Notes: a model not told the origin generated them from the sequence alone. 64,000 nucleotides of DNA from Colius striatus (GCF_028858725.1 NC_084760.1:54771367-54835366); one strand, 5' to 3'; numbered from the stretch's first letter, positions 13,601 through 28,457 are shown. Made by a program: numbers and translations.

Positions 13601-14027
13601 TGCTTCTGATGAACTCCACTTGGTACTAAGAGACACAATAGATTGGAAATTTAGATCTTGGAAGTAAAAAAATGCTTGAAGAGGTTTCTGACTCTGGAGG
13701 GAGATAGAGATACAAAGTGATACAATGTGATTTTGAGATTTAGTACTGTGTGTGATTAAAATAGGAACTGTATTTTCTTTGAACACTTGCTAGAAGACAA
13801 AGATTTTAAAGTTAGGTTGTTCTTTTGGTGTAGTGACGGTGTTCTAGTATGTGGTAGTGAATTTTAACAGCTTGGGTTTTTCCTTGTCAGAAGGATTAAG
13901 AAGAAATGAAGGAACTATGGCAAAGATGGTGGTTATGATATCACTCCAGTTGCTGACACACTGATTTCAAGTGTTTATCTTGAAATAAGTCTCCTGTGCT
14001 CATTAATATTCTACTTGAATCAGTGTT
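10678..14027. other. AT-rich unique sequence with A-runs
   Basis: No gene recognised. It contains an 18-A run at 11744-11761 and a 15-A run at 11974-11988. A GC-richer patch at about 12730-12840 is not recognisable. Confidence 0.55.
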
Positions 14028-14362
14028 AGAATCATAGAATGGTAGGGATTGGAAGGGGCCTTTAGAGGTCATCTAGTCCATACCCCTGCAGAAGCAGGTT
14101 CAGCTAGATCAGGTCACACAGGAACGTGTCCAGGTAGGTCTTGAAGACCTGCAGAGAAAGAGACTCCACACTCTCCGTGGGCAGCCTGTGCCAAGGCTCC
14201 CTCACCCTCACAGTGAAGTCTAGCTTATTTTTAAATGGAACTTTTTGTATTCCAGCTTCATCTCATTACCCCTTGTTCTATTGTTAGATAAAATAGAAAA
14301 AAGGGATGTCCCAACCTCCTGCCATCCACTATTTATATACTTGTAAATATTAATGAGATTCC
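14028..14362 (-). mobile_element. CR1 LINE 3' fragment, minus orientation
   Basis: A reverse-strand CR1 end: AGAATCATAGAATGGTAGGG, then CTGCAGAAGCAGGTTC, CTCACCCTCACAGTGAAG and TTCCAGCTTCATCTCATTACC, stopping after TAATGAGATTCC. About 335 bp. Its truncated end is only about 80 bp from the LTR at 14444. Confidence 0.95.
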
Positions 14363-14443
14363 TAGTAACACTTTCTCCTGGATTTTATGCACTTATAGAC
14401 TGTCTTTGAATTTATTTTGGAGAATTGATATTTTCCAGGGTAT

Positions 14444-15412
14444 TGTGGGTTTGTGTGGGAAGGTGTTTGTAATGGTGTGCTACAGGGATGGCTTCTGTAC
14501 AAAGGCTGACAGAAGCTTCCTCTGTAGCTGACAGGGCCAATGCTAATTGTCTCTGAGATGGACCGGCCACTGGCCAAGGCCAAGCCACTTAGCAATGGAG
14601 GTAACACCTCTGTGATTAACATATTGGGGAAGGGGCAGAAGTGCAGGGCAGATAATAAAACTGCAGCAGCAGAAGGGATTGAGAAAATGTGAACATCTCC
14701 ACAGACACCACAGTCAGTGAAGGAGAGAAAAGAGATGGCCAGGCACTGGAACAGATTTCCCTGCAGCCTGTGGTGCAGACCATGGTGAGGCAAGCCCTGC
14801 CCCTGCAGTCATGGAGGCCACAGTGGAGCAGAGATCCACCTGTAGCCCAGGGAGGACCCCAAGCCAGAGTGGGTGGATGCCTGAAGGAGGTTATGACTCC
14901 ATGGGAAGCCCACACTGAAGCAAGTTCTGGCAGGACCTGGGAACCCATGGAGAGGAGTCCACGCCAGAGCAGATTTCCTGTCAGAATTTGACAACTATCT
15001 CCTGTGGGTGGGATCTCACGCTGTGACAGTGGGAAGTCTGAGGAGTCCCTCCCTCTGAGAGACAAAATCCATTTGCAATGAACTGACCATAACCTCCATT
15101 CCCTATCACCCTGTGCTGCTAGATGGGAGAAGGAAGAAACTCAGGAAGAAGGGAGGGATGGGAGGAGATGTTTTAAGGTTCAGTTTGGATTTCTCATTTC
15201 CCTATTCTGTTTTGATTATTGGTCAATCAAACCAATTCTCTCAAAGCTGACTCAGTTTTTCTCATGATGGTAATTGCTGAGTGATCTACCTGTTCTTATC
15301 TCAACTTATGAGTCCTTTTTTATATTTCTCTCTCTCTCTCTCCCATTCAGTTTAGGAGCGACAAAAAGGCTTTGGTTGGCACCTGACAACCAACTAGGGT
15401 TAAACTACCACA
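14444..15412 (+). mobile_element. Long avian endogenous-retrovirus LTR (family A), nearly full length
   Basis: About 969 bp from TGTGGGTTTGTG to ACTACCACA, with matching TGTGG/CCACA ends. The 5' part carries the CAGAAGCTTCC block and CTCTGTGATTAACATATT, a decayed form of the TATA-type motif seen in the minus-strand copy at 35.7 kb. The middle is an array of degenerate units built on CCACACTGGAGCAG. The 3' part has GATCTACCTGTTCTTATCTC and a TC run (15328-15345). No target duplication remains that I can see and no proviral interior adjoins it. The 100-149-codon open frames inside it (14362-15065, both strands) are not genes; they come from the GC-rich repeat array. Confidence 0.85.
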
Positions 15413-18400
15413 ATGTTGTGATTTAAGCAGTCTTTTCTATAATGTTAACCTGAAATGGGACGTTAAAAATATTGCAATGACTAGGAAAATATTACTTTCT
15501 TCTTAAAAAAAAAAAAAAACCAAACAAAAGAGCTTCACCACTCAATTGCTTTGTAATGCCCGGAGTTTTTGTTTGAACTAGATATCGACAACTTACACTG
15601 ACCTGTAACTTAAGGATCTTATTAGCCTTGTTATGTTTCCATGCATACATCCAAATTCTTCATTAATAACTTTAAGCCAAATTTTAAAAATTATTTAATG
15701 TTTTTCAGCTTTTCCTTGAAGTCAATGTGAATTTTGATGGTCACCTTTGAGGTAGTTGTTATCAAGCCATGCGTGAGGAAAACAGCAATACTATCCAAGC
15801 AATTTTAGCAGGTAGCTGGATCTTTTTTATGTTTCCATTTTACACAGACCTAATAAATCTCACTTGTGTAGAAAAGCCTGTGTTTATAATGCTAATTTAG
15901 AATCCTCATTTTCTTTTCCTGTTTTTGAAAAGTACAAGGTATCTCTCAACAAATCTCTGTGACATCTAAGAATTCAGTTAACAAAATGCACTAGTGAATG
16001 TACTGGCTTTAAAAATTTCTAAGGAATGATATTTGGCAGGTTTATTAGTATTCCTTTGCAATTCTTAGTCCATTTCTACTGAACTCATGGCAAGAAAAAT
16101 ATATCTCCCTAGAGGTAATCTAGTATCTGTGATCTCCTATAACTTTTAACTGATGAAAAAATACCCTACTGACTAATGTAATGCTACTATATGTTTATAA
16201 GGCTGTGAGTTCAAATACTGCTCTGATTGTCTTAGTTTAAAATAAGTTACATATTTTGCAATTAATCTATAACTGTAAAAAAGTTTTCATGCAAAGAATG
16301 TTTGCATCTTAAACATTGCAGTAATTTTTCTTGCTATAGAATCAGCTTTCCATATTTTATTTTTTACTGAAAAATTTACTTCTTAACCACAATAAGTTTA
16401 AATACTGCTTCTCTGTTTCGAAAGACAGAAGAGGAAATGCTCTGAGGTGGCCTTTTCTTATGGTTCTCTAAGAGGAAACTTTACTGTCGGCTTGTTAGAT
16501 GTAAAGGAATATAGTTTGTCTGCTTTAAAGACATTTCCAAAGTGCTTGTGCTGTACATAAAGGTGGTTCTCTTTATTTGTAGTGTGAAAACAAGACAATC
16601 TAAAGAATTTTAAACTTCTGCGTGATGTAATTAAGGGAATACATTACTTAAAAGACAAACTTTCTCTTGTGATATTTAATATACTAGATACAAAGAATTT
16701 CTGTGATTTTATTTCTGTACAAAACTACACAGTAACAGCTCCAAATTAATAACTCTTTTGAGCCTCTGAATAATAATTCCCAAGTCTCTATATATTCTAG
16801 ACCTGTGTTCAAATTGATTAAAAGTTATATCCTTTAAGAAATTTGGTACCTGCAGCCAACTTTTCTCCATTCCAGAAACCTTTAACAGAATAACAAATGC
16901 GTGTAAAGGTTTTTATTTAAAAAAATATTAACAGAAGGATTTCAGTCTGTGTTTGAAGAATGAACTTTAGAAATTCTCTTCCAGTCTTATTTAGTATGAT
17001 CTTACAGAATATATTGCAGTTAACTAAAATATTTAATGACTTCTATTTAATCCCTGCTTGTAGTTCTATGTGGACTCAAGACAACAGCATAGGACTATCT
17101 TGGTTGAGAAGAAACTGTAACATATACGAAAGCTGATCACCAGCATCACTAGAGGCTGGGTTTATATGATTGAACCAGGCCTTATATATATCAAAAGTTC
17201 CCATTCAGAAACCAACAATTACAACTTAAGCACCTGGCAAGCTCTTACTGCCAAGCATGGGATTTGTTCATGACCTCGCTTCACTGTGATGTGTGGAGTT
17301 TCTGTTAACTTGCTGCGTTACACTGCAGTATTCATCTCTGGCAAGGATTTACGAGATACAGACTAAGCTCTGGTGGAAGACAGACTTTCCTTGTGGCTTT
17401 ATCATATTCAGTGTTCTCATAATGTAACATACAGTCTCATGCACAAACCAAGGAGACAGCTGGAAGGTCTGCAATTGTCACTGCACAGGTCCTCCTCAGC
17501 CTTCTGTTGCCTTAAGTGACTGCAGACCAGGGGACAACTGCAGGAAGAGCTGAAGCAAGAACAGGGAATGCTGGCCAGGCTTAACAACCAATATATTGAC
17601 ACCAAGTGTCCAAGTTACTTCCATTGAGCATGGAATACAGATATTTTTTTGTCGTGAGTATGGATTAATAAATGCTTTGCTGAATCAGAGGTTGAGTAAG
17701 ACATGTGGGTGGTCACATGTCAAACCAGACAAGTTAAATATGATAAACAGAAACATCAAGAAAAGGAAATGAGTATGGGATCAGTAGGCTAGTTAAATGG
17801 TAGCAATAAACACACAATCACTGCTGAGATAATCTTCTTTTCTTATTCTTGCTAGGGTTCAGAAATCCAAATGTGGGAAATGAGTGACAGGGGAGAATTT
17901 CCCTATACTTGAAAAACATTTTAACTGATTTATACATGACCAAGCAAAATGAAAGATGGAATTAAAAATGATATTAATCTGTAGATGTTCTAGGGAAAAC
18001 CATGGGTTAATATCCTTACCAAAGATACTAAGACAGTTTTAACATCTTTAAATTATTTTGCCCTACTTTATTTTTCCTTCTTGCTGAATTATACATCAAT
18101 AGATACAATTTGCATGTATTAATACAGTACAAGTTTTGTTAAAGAATTGGAGTGCCTTGATGATGCTTAAAGTTTTTACCTTTGGTGGAGCAGAATTTAC
18201 ATTAATGTACAAAAGAAAAAAGATCAGCTCAATACTTTCTTGACTTCCATAAGAGAAAGGATCTCTTGTATGTATAAACTTAGTTTAGATGCAATTTCTA
18301 AATATATGTCCAAGTGGTTGGAATCTTTACTAAATCTATATTTGTCACTGGGATTCTCTCTAAGTCACCTGACTTTTTGATCTTCTTACATATACATTAT

Positions 18401-21400
18401 TCAGAGCAGACAACTTTGGTTTAGCATTTATTTAAGGTACAATCCTGTTAGGAAGCAATAAAAAAGTCTTCTTTTCAAAGGTAAAAAAAGCAAATATATT
18501 TCAATTACAGAAACAGCCAGAAAAGTTATACAGCAGTGTATCTATTTCTGTAAGAATGTGATTGTTAGAATATGTAATTCTGAGTCTTTATAGTATTGCA
18601 ACATTTTTCAAAACATATTTAACTTGTTGATCTAGTGGGTGGGTAGCCAAATAGTAGAAAGTGACAGTTAAACTTAACCTTTATTGCATCTTCATCTATT
18701 ACCAGTAGAAAAGAGTAATCAAGACAGATTTTATATGTTGCAGCTTTAAAAAAAACCACTACTTCTGAGTGCATTTAACAATGAACAACTGTACCTGAAG
18801 CATATTGTAAACTCTGACATGCTCATTCTGTTTGTATTGCATATTCATTAGTCCTATTGCTTTTACATGGTCAGTTCTGAGCAGTACTAAAATTAACATT
18901 GAGAATGTGAACTCAACAAAATACATGAGAAAGTACAGAAATGTATGTAACAGATAAAACAACACGGGGTATTTGAACATTTATAAACCAAAGATTAGTA
19001 AATATGGTGTTTGTATATTCTAGTTGTTAATTTTAAGAAAAAAAATGTTGTATAGGAGTACACTTCCAACCTATGAGTTGGAACTAAACAAAGTTAGTAT
19101 GTTATGAGACTTGTGACTACAGTGCTGTTTTGAGGAACACTTCTGGAATACATACATAGTCTGCCTTTAAAAATAGCCGTAACATAAAATGATGAAGTGG
19201 ACTTGGCATACATCTTCCTTTACTGTGAGTCTCTTCAGAAGAAAAACGTGGCTTCACTAGTCTATGGATTTAGACAATCAGAAATTGTCTCTGTGGAAAT
19301 AAAGCCTATTGGATAAGCAGATCAATATTTTCCATAGCTATTTTGACTTTTTATTGTTCAGTTCTCAGTATCGACAAATTGTTTTAAGTATTTTGAAGCA
19401 TATATACCTCTAGTTGTTTTTATAAATGTCGCTTGAATACATAACCTCCAGACTCCTCTTAGGTAGGATACTTATTTGCATAAGAGAGATGGTTTTATTT
19501 ACAACTGTATCTCTAAAATGTTGAGGAGACTTTCTTGTCTCAAGAAGAATCAAGTGGCACAGCTAATATTACAGGGCAAAACACTCTTCTCTCTCGCTTT
19601 TCAGCATCTTTCCCACTGTCACAAGAGGTTTTGGGTAAAACTGATGGAATCTTCACTCTTGTTTAATGTTACACTTAATGTAAACTTAATTTTGTTCAGA
19701 TGATATGCAAATGTTTGCTCTTTGAAGATGCTGAAACTAAATCACTTTTGAAAGTGAGTACAACTCCAATGTCTGTCAAATGCTCCATGTTCCATTGTCT
19801 GAAAGCTGCTGTTACATTTTCACAAAGGTCAAGAGCTCTCTCTCTTCCTTCATCACATGATATTGAAGAGGTGCTAAAGATAAATTCAGAAGTGTGCATG
19901 ACAGGCACATGGCACATATATAAAGCATAGAGGATTTAGAGAACTGCACAACCAAATGACCTTTTGAATCTGTGCATGGAAGCATACAACTTCATTAACA
20001 ACTATAGAAGGTTTGAATAGAACAAGACCATGCTAGTAGGTATGAAATCCAGTCCTCGACCAAATCTGAAACTCTTCAGCAGATTGGAACATCCATTATT
20101 TTTTTTTCCTTTCTAAAGCGTTTTACTAGTCAAGCACTGCATAGTCACATAAAAATAATAATTTTTATGTGTCCTATGGGACTTTCAGTAATTTTACCAG
20201 GTACTCTGTAGAAAACTCTGTGCTGCCATTATGATAAAGATTTCAGTGAAGGTGAATCTTTGTAAAATTCATTTTAAGAAATGCAAACTTTTGCCACACT
20301 ATCATTATCTGGATTAGACTGAATCAAAGTGTTTTTAAAATAACTTGCCAGGAAATAGTAATTTTACAGACTTATACAAGTTGAATGCAAACCACTGAAT
20401 ATTAAAACCTTTACTCTCCAAAGTATAGTGTGTTTGAGCTTAAACAAGTACAGCATTTGATGCAAAACTTTATTGTTCTTAGAAGATTTTCTTACTGGCT
20501 TTAAGTCTCTGCATTTTTCTAAACTTCTAAACTTCAGTGTTTCGCTTTTAACAGTAAATATGAGAGTAACTGAATGCAGCTCATATTTGATGTATACAGG
20601 AAAAGATTCTAATATGGTCTATGAAGGTAAGCCTTTAAATCCTTTTTTTTTAAGCTTCTAAAGTTAGAACTCCAATCACAAGTGATGATGAGGTTCATGG
20701 TGTGCTCTATCAGAAGATAGGATCCTGTCTGCTTATTCATATATTACAGGTCACTGACAGACAGGAATTCAGTCAAGCTCAATAACTAGTATTTGATAAC
20801 CGGGTCTGATGAAGAAGGCACAAATTATTGATGTGCAGATGTTAAGAAATTGACATTTACCACCTCTTTGGTTAGCTTATTTCAAGCACTATCCACCTGT
20901 TTGATTTAAAACGTGCTTACTTTTTAATAGGAATATTTTGGAATGTTCCTCCAGACTTTAATAACATTGGGTGCTGGAACCACAGAGGAAGTAAAGAATG
21001 ACCGTTGTCAAAGTCATCGCTAGAAAAGAGACAGTAGGATATTTTGATGGAGATGGTTTTTTAAACACTGAGTCTGCATGGATGTAGCATATATTTATAG
21101 CAGGACATCAGCACTTGAACCTAAATTCTGGCATTGAAATCCTGTGCAAGTATGTAATAATATTGCTTTCTGAAGGAGTTTTAGAAGTGTACTTGTATAC
21201 TGTTTGGAAGATATCACATTGGAAATCTTTTAAAAAAAAAAAAAAAAGAGATACACCAGGATTTGTATTTATGTACTAAGAAATATTTTGGCTCTGGTTC
21301 TCCATGTAATGGAATATAACATGTCCTAATGTTTTGAACAATGTTAAAAAAATAGGCCAAATTCTCAGTTAGAACAAATGCAACCTTATCCAAAATCATT

Positions 21401-22032
21401 GGAAGCATCTGATCTCCTGAAGAGCTAATTGTTCTATTTGAAAATCTGCCTGAGGATTAAACCTGGTGGATTATTTTTTCTTTTGAGACTTCAATTTGTG
21501 TGAGATTATGATTTCTATTCTGTCTTGTAACTGATGCAGTGTATTTGAAAAAACAAAACTAAACTAAACTAAACAAATCTCACCAAATCAACATTTTTTG
21601 TGAAAATATTTTTTGTGGAGTGATTTACTGTCCTTCACTTCTTCAGATGATAATAATGCTTATGTGAGACAGGACAGAACTGGTTTAATTTGATTGAATG
21701 TATCTATATGAAATGCTGCTGTTTGAAAGGGTGGCAAAGGTGCTCAAACAGTAAAAAAACCAACAAAAACATAGTTAATGTGTATTGGAGAGAGACTTCC
21801 TGAAAGTTCTGACCAAAAAAGATCTTTTACTGATGCTGTGGAATTCAGACAGGAGGGAACTGAACTGTAATATGAATCAGCAGAGGAAATGAGCTTTATT
21901 AGACTGAATCAATGTTTGAAAGTGTGCAACTGGTGTTACCATTTTTCTAGCATGTACTTAGCATGAACTGTGCTATTGTCAGAAAATTCATAGTAGTACA
22001 TAATATTTTAGAGATTTGACAAATGATATGCA
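15413..22032. other. AT-rich unique sequence, about 6.6 kb
   Basis: No gene or transposon recognised. There is a 15-A run at 15505-15519. A short AAACT pentamer repeat sits near 21557-21577. A slightly GC-richer interval at about 17410-17600 carries a 62-codon minus-strand frame with a cysteine-rich, low-complexity product; I do not consider it a gene. Confidence 0.55.
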
Positions 22033-22635
22033 GATGCATCAAGAGTGTGGCCAGCAGGTCAAGGGAGGTTCTGCTCCCCCTCTACTCTCCCCTGGTGAGG
22101 CCTCATCTGGAGTCCTGTGTCCAGTTCTGGGCTCCCCAGCTCAAGAGGGACAGAGAACTTCTGGAGAGAGTCCAGCACAGGGCCACCAAGATGATCAGGG
22201 GACCGGAACATCTTTCATATGAGGAAAGGCTGCAGGAACTGGGGCTGTTTAGTCTGGAGAAGAGGAGATTGAGGGGTGATCTTATTAACATTTACAAATA
22301 TCTAAAGGGTGGGTGTCAGGAGGTTAGGACATTCCTTTTTTCTATAGTAGCTAGCAACAGGACAAGGGGTAATGGGATGAATCTGGAACATAAAAAGTTC
22401 CACTTAAATATAAGAAAAAACTATCTCACTGTGAGGGTGAGGGAGCAGTGGCACAGGCTGCCCAGGGAGGGTGTGCAGTCTCCTTCTTTGAAGATCTTCA
22501 AGGCCCGCCTGGACATGTTCCTATGCGACTTGATCTTGGTGAACCTGCTTCTGCAGGGGGTTTGGACTAGAAGATCTCCAAAGGTCCCTTCCAACCCCTA
22601 CCATTCTATGATTCTATGATTCTATGATTCTATGG
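22033..22635 (+). mobile_element. CR1 LINE, 5'-truncated with intact 3' tail
   Basis: About 600 bp, the best-preserved CR1 here. It runs from GCATCAAGAGTGTGGCCAGC through CACCAAGATGATCAGGGGAC, GGAGAAGAGGAGATTGAGGG and CACTGTGAGGGTGAGGGAGC to the tail CCTACCATTCTATG, followed by three more ATTCTATG-type octamers. A frame of 198 codons (22023-22619) is the remnant of the ORF2 C-terminus read on into the 3' UTR. It is not a complete or active element. Confidence 0.97.
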
Positions 22636-25600
22636 TCTGTTTGTAATCCATTGGAGATGTGAGATCATCCTTCACAAGAAAATTAAAGCCTATTGTTTTA
22701 CTTGAAGAACAGCCAAATATGAAGTACTACAAGGTGTTTTATTTATAGAATATATATATACATATATATTTTTGTTGATACAGGACTCATGATCAAGAAA
22801 AACATACCTTTACTTATTTTCTAAGGCATACACTTCCTGTTCTAGATTTTCTGCCTCCTGCATATATACATGGACATGTTTGTGTATGCTAAGTATATAG
22901 CCTGGAACAAGCTTCATTTGGGGCTGTGTGACTTTTATTGACATATTTTCTCTCGAATGGTGTGCTGGATTTATAAAAAATGGTGTATCATCATTGACAA
23001 TGAGCTAATAATTCAAAGAAATTTAATTAGGTAATTAGTAATATAACTAGGGAAATTTAAGAAGTTCATTTTCAGAATACTATTGATTTACAGTAGCACT
23101 GGAAGGATTCCTTGTTATATTGCCTTATCGTTTATGCTACCAAACAGCATATTAATGTATACTCCTGCGTTCTCATCACACTGCTTAAGACTTTCCAAAG
23201 GGATCTGGCAGTCATAGCAGGGGTAATCCATTATGCTAACACAGGTAAGGCACTTATAATTCTGAAGCTGATTTCAAACAGATAATGTGCCTCACCAACC
23301 TCAAAATCCAGGTGTTTCCACCAGGATGAGTGGAGTGCTCTTTGAAGCCAAACTAGAGTTATTCTCATGATGGTGTATTCAGATAACTATGTGAAGTGCA
23401 CTGCTATTAAGACTTCCTTTTCAACCAAAAATGAAGTGTTATTAAACTCTTTGTGAGTAAAGGAGTTTTGTAAAGTTGATCTCAAGATGTAACTGTGGCA
23501 AAGACCAAGATTTTATTTCAAAGTTTCTACTTATATTTTTAATAGTCCCTCTTAAAAATTAACACAGGTTTGCCACCTATGAGAAGTATGTTAATGAAAG
23601 AAAAGATTTACACCTGGAGCTCAAATATTAAGCTATTCCCTGCCTAACTGCACTTCCTAGACTTGTATTATAGACTACAAAGTTCTGCAAATAAGCAGCT
23701 AAACCCTGACTGACAATTAAAACCATGTAATTCCTAATAACTGCAGCTGTAAAGCAAGCTAGGTATTGAGCTGAGAAGCAAGTATTTTTTAGTAACAGTG
23801 CCTCTGCCTGCCTGGTTTTACGTGACCTTAGGCTTTTCATTTTACCTCTCTGTCACTGCATCCATGCTTAGAACGGGAGTAATACATGACATATTTGTTT
23901 TCTTAATATTGTTGCTTGGAGAAATACTTATCCAGAGTATACAGAGTTCCAAAAATGGAAAATTTTGTATGAATCCAGAGATGGCATTTGATTCCTTATG
24001 TAGAGAGACAGCTCTGTTTCTTAGTATGCTATTTTATCAAGTATTTTCAACACTTTGACAATTTAAGTAATATGTTAGAAAATGTTTAGGTAATACTAAA
24101 AGGAGTATTATATGAAAAAGGGACAAAATGACTGGTAGATAGCAAGTTGAATAGAACTTGAGAACTTCTTGAAAATAATAGAAAAGGTTAATCCCCAAAT
24201 TAAATAATATAAGGTACAGACTATTGCTCAGGTGCACTATATTTTTCAAGATGTCCTAATTTAGTGACAGATTTCTTGAGTCTGTTAGATAGCTACATTT
24301 CCTGATTCCACTGTTAAGAAACAGAATGTTCTTAGGCACTCAAGCTATAAAATTACTCTCTGTATAGCATAAATTAAGCAGTTTCATGGTTTTGAGAGTA
24401 CCTTGAGTCTTGAAAGACAAGGTGCTCATGAGTTACTGTCTTTACATGATTGTTGTAAAGTGATTTTCTATGGCTAGCTGTAGTTATTCCATTATGCTGG
24501 GAATTGAAGATTAGGGAAGCTTGTTTAAAGAACACTTACTGCTGTCTTTCAGCAGAGAAAGCACTAATTTGCTATTGTAAAAAGATTTAAATTACAATGT
24601 TTCTTCATCATCTTGGGTCTGCAGTGAAATTAACTCTTGTGAGAAGAGAGAGGGATTTGAGGAAACTTCTGGAAGAGGTAAAAACATTAAATTGGTCATA
24701 AAGCTATCAACAGTGGCAATGTGTGAGTCTTACTAGGCATAGTACTGGAGGATGAGAATAATCTCACATGTAGTATCAGGAGTTATTAATAATGAACTGG
24801 TGTCCTAATTCCACAAAGATGCATTAGTGAAATTGTTGGAAAAGAAGCCAGAGACATCTTGCTAGCTGAAGGTCTAAGCAAAATATTTTTCTAAGGAAAT
24901 CTGAGTTTTTGCAAATCATTTCAGACAGAGAATGAAATGTACTTTCCTTCACACTAGTTTCCCTGGCCAGCTACAGCTTCTTTGCTGAGAGATTACACAA
25001 AGGTCCTTGTTGGCTTTTTCTCTAGACTTCTTTCCCCAACTCTTTCCTTGACAGAGATATAGAGACAAGAAGATCTGTGTTCTCATATTCTGCAATTCTC
25101 ACATACCATTTCATGAGGTAGTTTAGATTTATATAACTCTTTCAAATAAGACCAGTATAAACTTCAATTATGCTTGTGATTACTCTAGTTTTCAAAGTTT
25201 AAATCAAAGGCTGCAAGCAAGATGCCTTTAGAATGTTTCAGAAAATTGAAAATTTTACTCTCGCATTTCTCATCCTTTAACCTTTACTGACAATGTGATC
25301 TGGTCTTTCACCTGTCCTCACCAAAAAAGCTTGTCAAGTATGCAGGAAGATGTCATGTTACTCATATAACTGACTCCTTAGATTAGGGAAGTTGTACTGT
25401 AAGCTGTCCTTTCTTCTGCTAGAATTTTCCCTTTGTCCTCTGGAATAGCTTAGTTTCTATTAAAATAAACAGAGTTCTAATGCTCCTTTTTATCTCTGCT
25501 TTGTTTCTCTGTATATTTGTGATGTGTTGACAATGAACAAGTTCACCAGTTTTTTCCAAACGTATTCTAGGATCCTTCTGCTTCCTTTCCAGATGTTCTG

Positions 25601-28457
25601 AACCACTTGCAAATTAATTAGGCAGTGTAATTTCTCTTTGTGTATGCCAACTCCTGATTCTTATTTTGACAATTTTTTACAGAATCTGTTTTTCTTCAAA
25701 TATCTTTGAAGAAAAGCATAGAACAATTTTATAGTTAGACATATCAGGACAGGTTCTCTAAAACAGAGGAAATAAGGTTTAGGGACATCTTGCCTATCTT
25801 TTTCTTCCTTTTGAAATACTGTAAACCATCAGCTCATTTAAATGTCATACTCTGAAAATTCTGACAAGGTACAAAAGACAGATATTTTCTGTCTTGAAAG
25901 CTAGGACACTACATTTTATTTGCTGCCCAGTAAAATGTATTATCTACCTTGTCAGTAGATCCTGACATTCACATTGCTTTGCTTTTGCCCTGGGACATAT
26001 AAAACCCTCTTGAAAAAATTACTTAAGAAAAGCCTTGGTAGATAATGGGTACAACAAGGGTAATGTATCTCTGTTCCCTACCTCATTTGAACAGGAGAGA
26101 CGGCATGTTTAGTTTTTCCAGTATGTGATGTTTCAGAACAATTATAGTAATTGAATCTGGTAATAGAGACATTTGTGGCTTTGCAGAACTATAGCAATGT
26201 TGTAAAATAGCATTCATTGTTTTCTATCTTTAGTCTCTTGTAATGGCCCCTTCCTCTTCCCACCAAGAATACCAACTGAGATAACAGCTTTTATATCCGT
26301 TAAGGATTTAGCCCCTTAAGTGCACATCAGATCAGCTTTTTTATGTGCATACTGACAGAATGTCAAGACAAAGTCAGGGATTCATTGTCATCCAGACTGT
26401 GTTTTCAAAGTCATTTATTGACACCTGGATTTTTAAGACAGAAACATTGTCCTAAAATTCTGCTCAAGGAAAACAGAGGTTTCTACAGGAGAGTAGAGCA
26501 TGGTCATGAGGAATACAGAACTCACTGGCTGCTGGGCCAGTTCAGGACAGGAACATTCTCAACCAGATCATGGGCAGGGCTTAATGTTCAGCTCAATGTT
26601 TCACTAAAGAAACACCAAATCCATGCCCCACTAAAATAAAACATCATGCAGTCATTCCTATGGAAAGTGGATGAAATAGTGTACACAGTTCATGCAGCTG
26701 ATGCTCTATAAATTATTTTCTACAGGTCCATGAAGGAGATGTAATTTCAGTATAGGATTGAGAATTCATGCAGATTCAAACTGATATATAAAACTATTCC
26801 ATCACCATCCTTGAAGATTTCCATCCTAACCAGCGAAGTCTGAGGTTATAGAACAATACGAAAGAAAATTCATTAGCTCATGGTAAATCATGCATTTCAA
26901 TAAGTTACAGAGAAGAGAAAAAAAGGGGAAAAAAATCTGTGTTCCTAAAAATCACAGGTTTTTAAGGACAGATATGAGCAACAAATATGTTTTCAGAAAT
27001 CAGAAATATACTCTATGAAGTATTTACAATATGTTTTACCTATTTTTTCACTTGTTCATATTTTAATTAGATGAGTTTAAATGGTGTAGAATTTTAAAAA
27101 CATTCTTGTGTCCACAGAGGCTATCTGAGTAGGAATGTGGGCTTTCTTGTGTTGGGCATGCAAAAGAAATATTATTCTTCTTTTACCCAAATGTACATTT
27201 AAATGACACAATTCACTCTACAAAATAAGGCAATAGCTGTACAAATGATTCATATGTATTAAAGTTCTGACGTACTGAGTTTCAGGAAAATGTTTTTATA
27301 AATGGTCTTGGGGTTGAAAGAAAAGGGAAGTAAGGAAAAGTGGTACCCAGAAAACATGACAGAGTAAATTCATATAAGGAAGATATAACACAGCCTGACT
27401 GGATTTTACAGAAACCTTGATGACTCTTCAAAGAATCTGTGATCTAATTCAGCTTTATAGGTTGGAAAATGTTATTCCTTAAAAACAGTACATGCAATCA
27501 ATGAGGGAAACCATTTGAATGCAAAAATTTTAAAAAAAAGGTTATGTTTAGATTATGACTTTCCTTTTATCTTCTCTCTCTGGTCTTTTAGAACTTACCA
27601 AATAACTGTGGAAGGATGCAGAATGAATTGGAACATGGTAATTTATATTTCATTTAAATGCAGGTGGTGCATTTTGTGCTATAGCATTGGACTTACTTCT
27701 TACAGTGGAAGATAACTTTGGGAGTACTGCTCAGGGAGTCCAAGCCTGTAATAAGTAAAGATTGTCAAATGCTCTTCTCATTTTCTCTTATTTCTTAAGT
27801 CCAACTATCTGCTTCTTCTCCTTCTCTTGAAAATGGAAAGAAGAATCTCAGCTGATGTCTAAGAGAAAAGTAAAATATTAGCTATTAATCTTTTCCTTGA
27901 TTCAAGAAATGTCCTATATGTTGTTTAATAGACCAAAGTTTTAGGAAGGAATGTTTCTTGCAGAAAGTTCTGTCAGAAGAAAAGTCCTTAACTGTACTAC
28001 ATAAAATGTCTCTTGGGTGACATGATGGGAAATGTTTATTTAAAAAACAAAAAAAAAAAACACCCTAATGTGAGATGTCATCTGCAATGTCAGATAGCAA
28101 GAATGGTTTGGGTTTTCTTTATGAAAGCTATCTAATAAGTCTTGTGGGGTTTTTTTCTCAAATTATCACCTTTGCACTTATCTGAAAGTCTTTTATATTA
28201 ATTTAATCTCATAAATCTCTTACAAGTCAGAAAAGTATTAGCCTTTTGTCATCTATAGCAGTGGGCTACAAAATGTTTTAAGTAACTTCTATCAGGTCAT
28301 ATATGGTTTCACTGTAAAGTCACAATGATGCAAGGTTGAGGAAGATATTATTTTTAATTCATCTATTGTGCATATTCTCACATACAGACCATATTGTCCC
28401 TCAGCAGCATGGATACAGACATATCAGTGGGAAGCTTTATCTCCTAACAAGTTAGAA
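22636..28457. other. AT-rich unique sequence, about 5.8 kb
   Basis: No gene recognised. A short AT dinucleotide repeat sits at 22749-22771. The open frame at 26343-26639 has no family resemblance or splice sites that I would trust. Confidence 0.55.

Noticed and set aside
14362..15065. Overlapping open frames of 100-149 codons on both strands
   Set aside because: They fall inside a CR1 end and a family A LTR and arise from its GC-rich repeat array; no protein family resemblance.
22023..22619. 198-codon open frame, the longest in the window
   Set aside because: It is the decayed CR1 ORF2 C-terminus running into the 3' UTR, not a host gene or an intact element.
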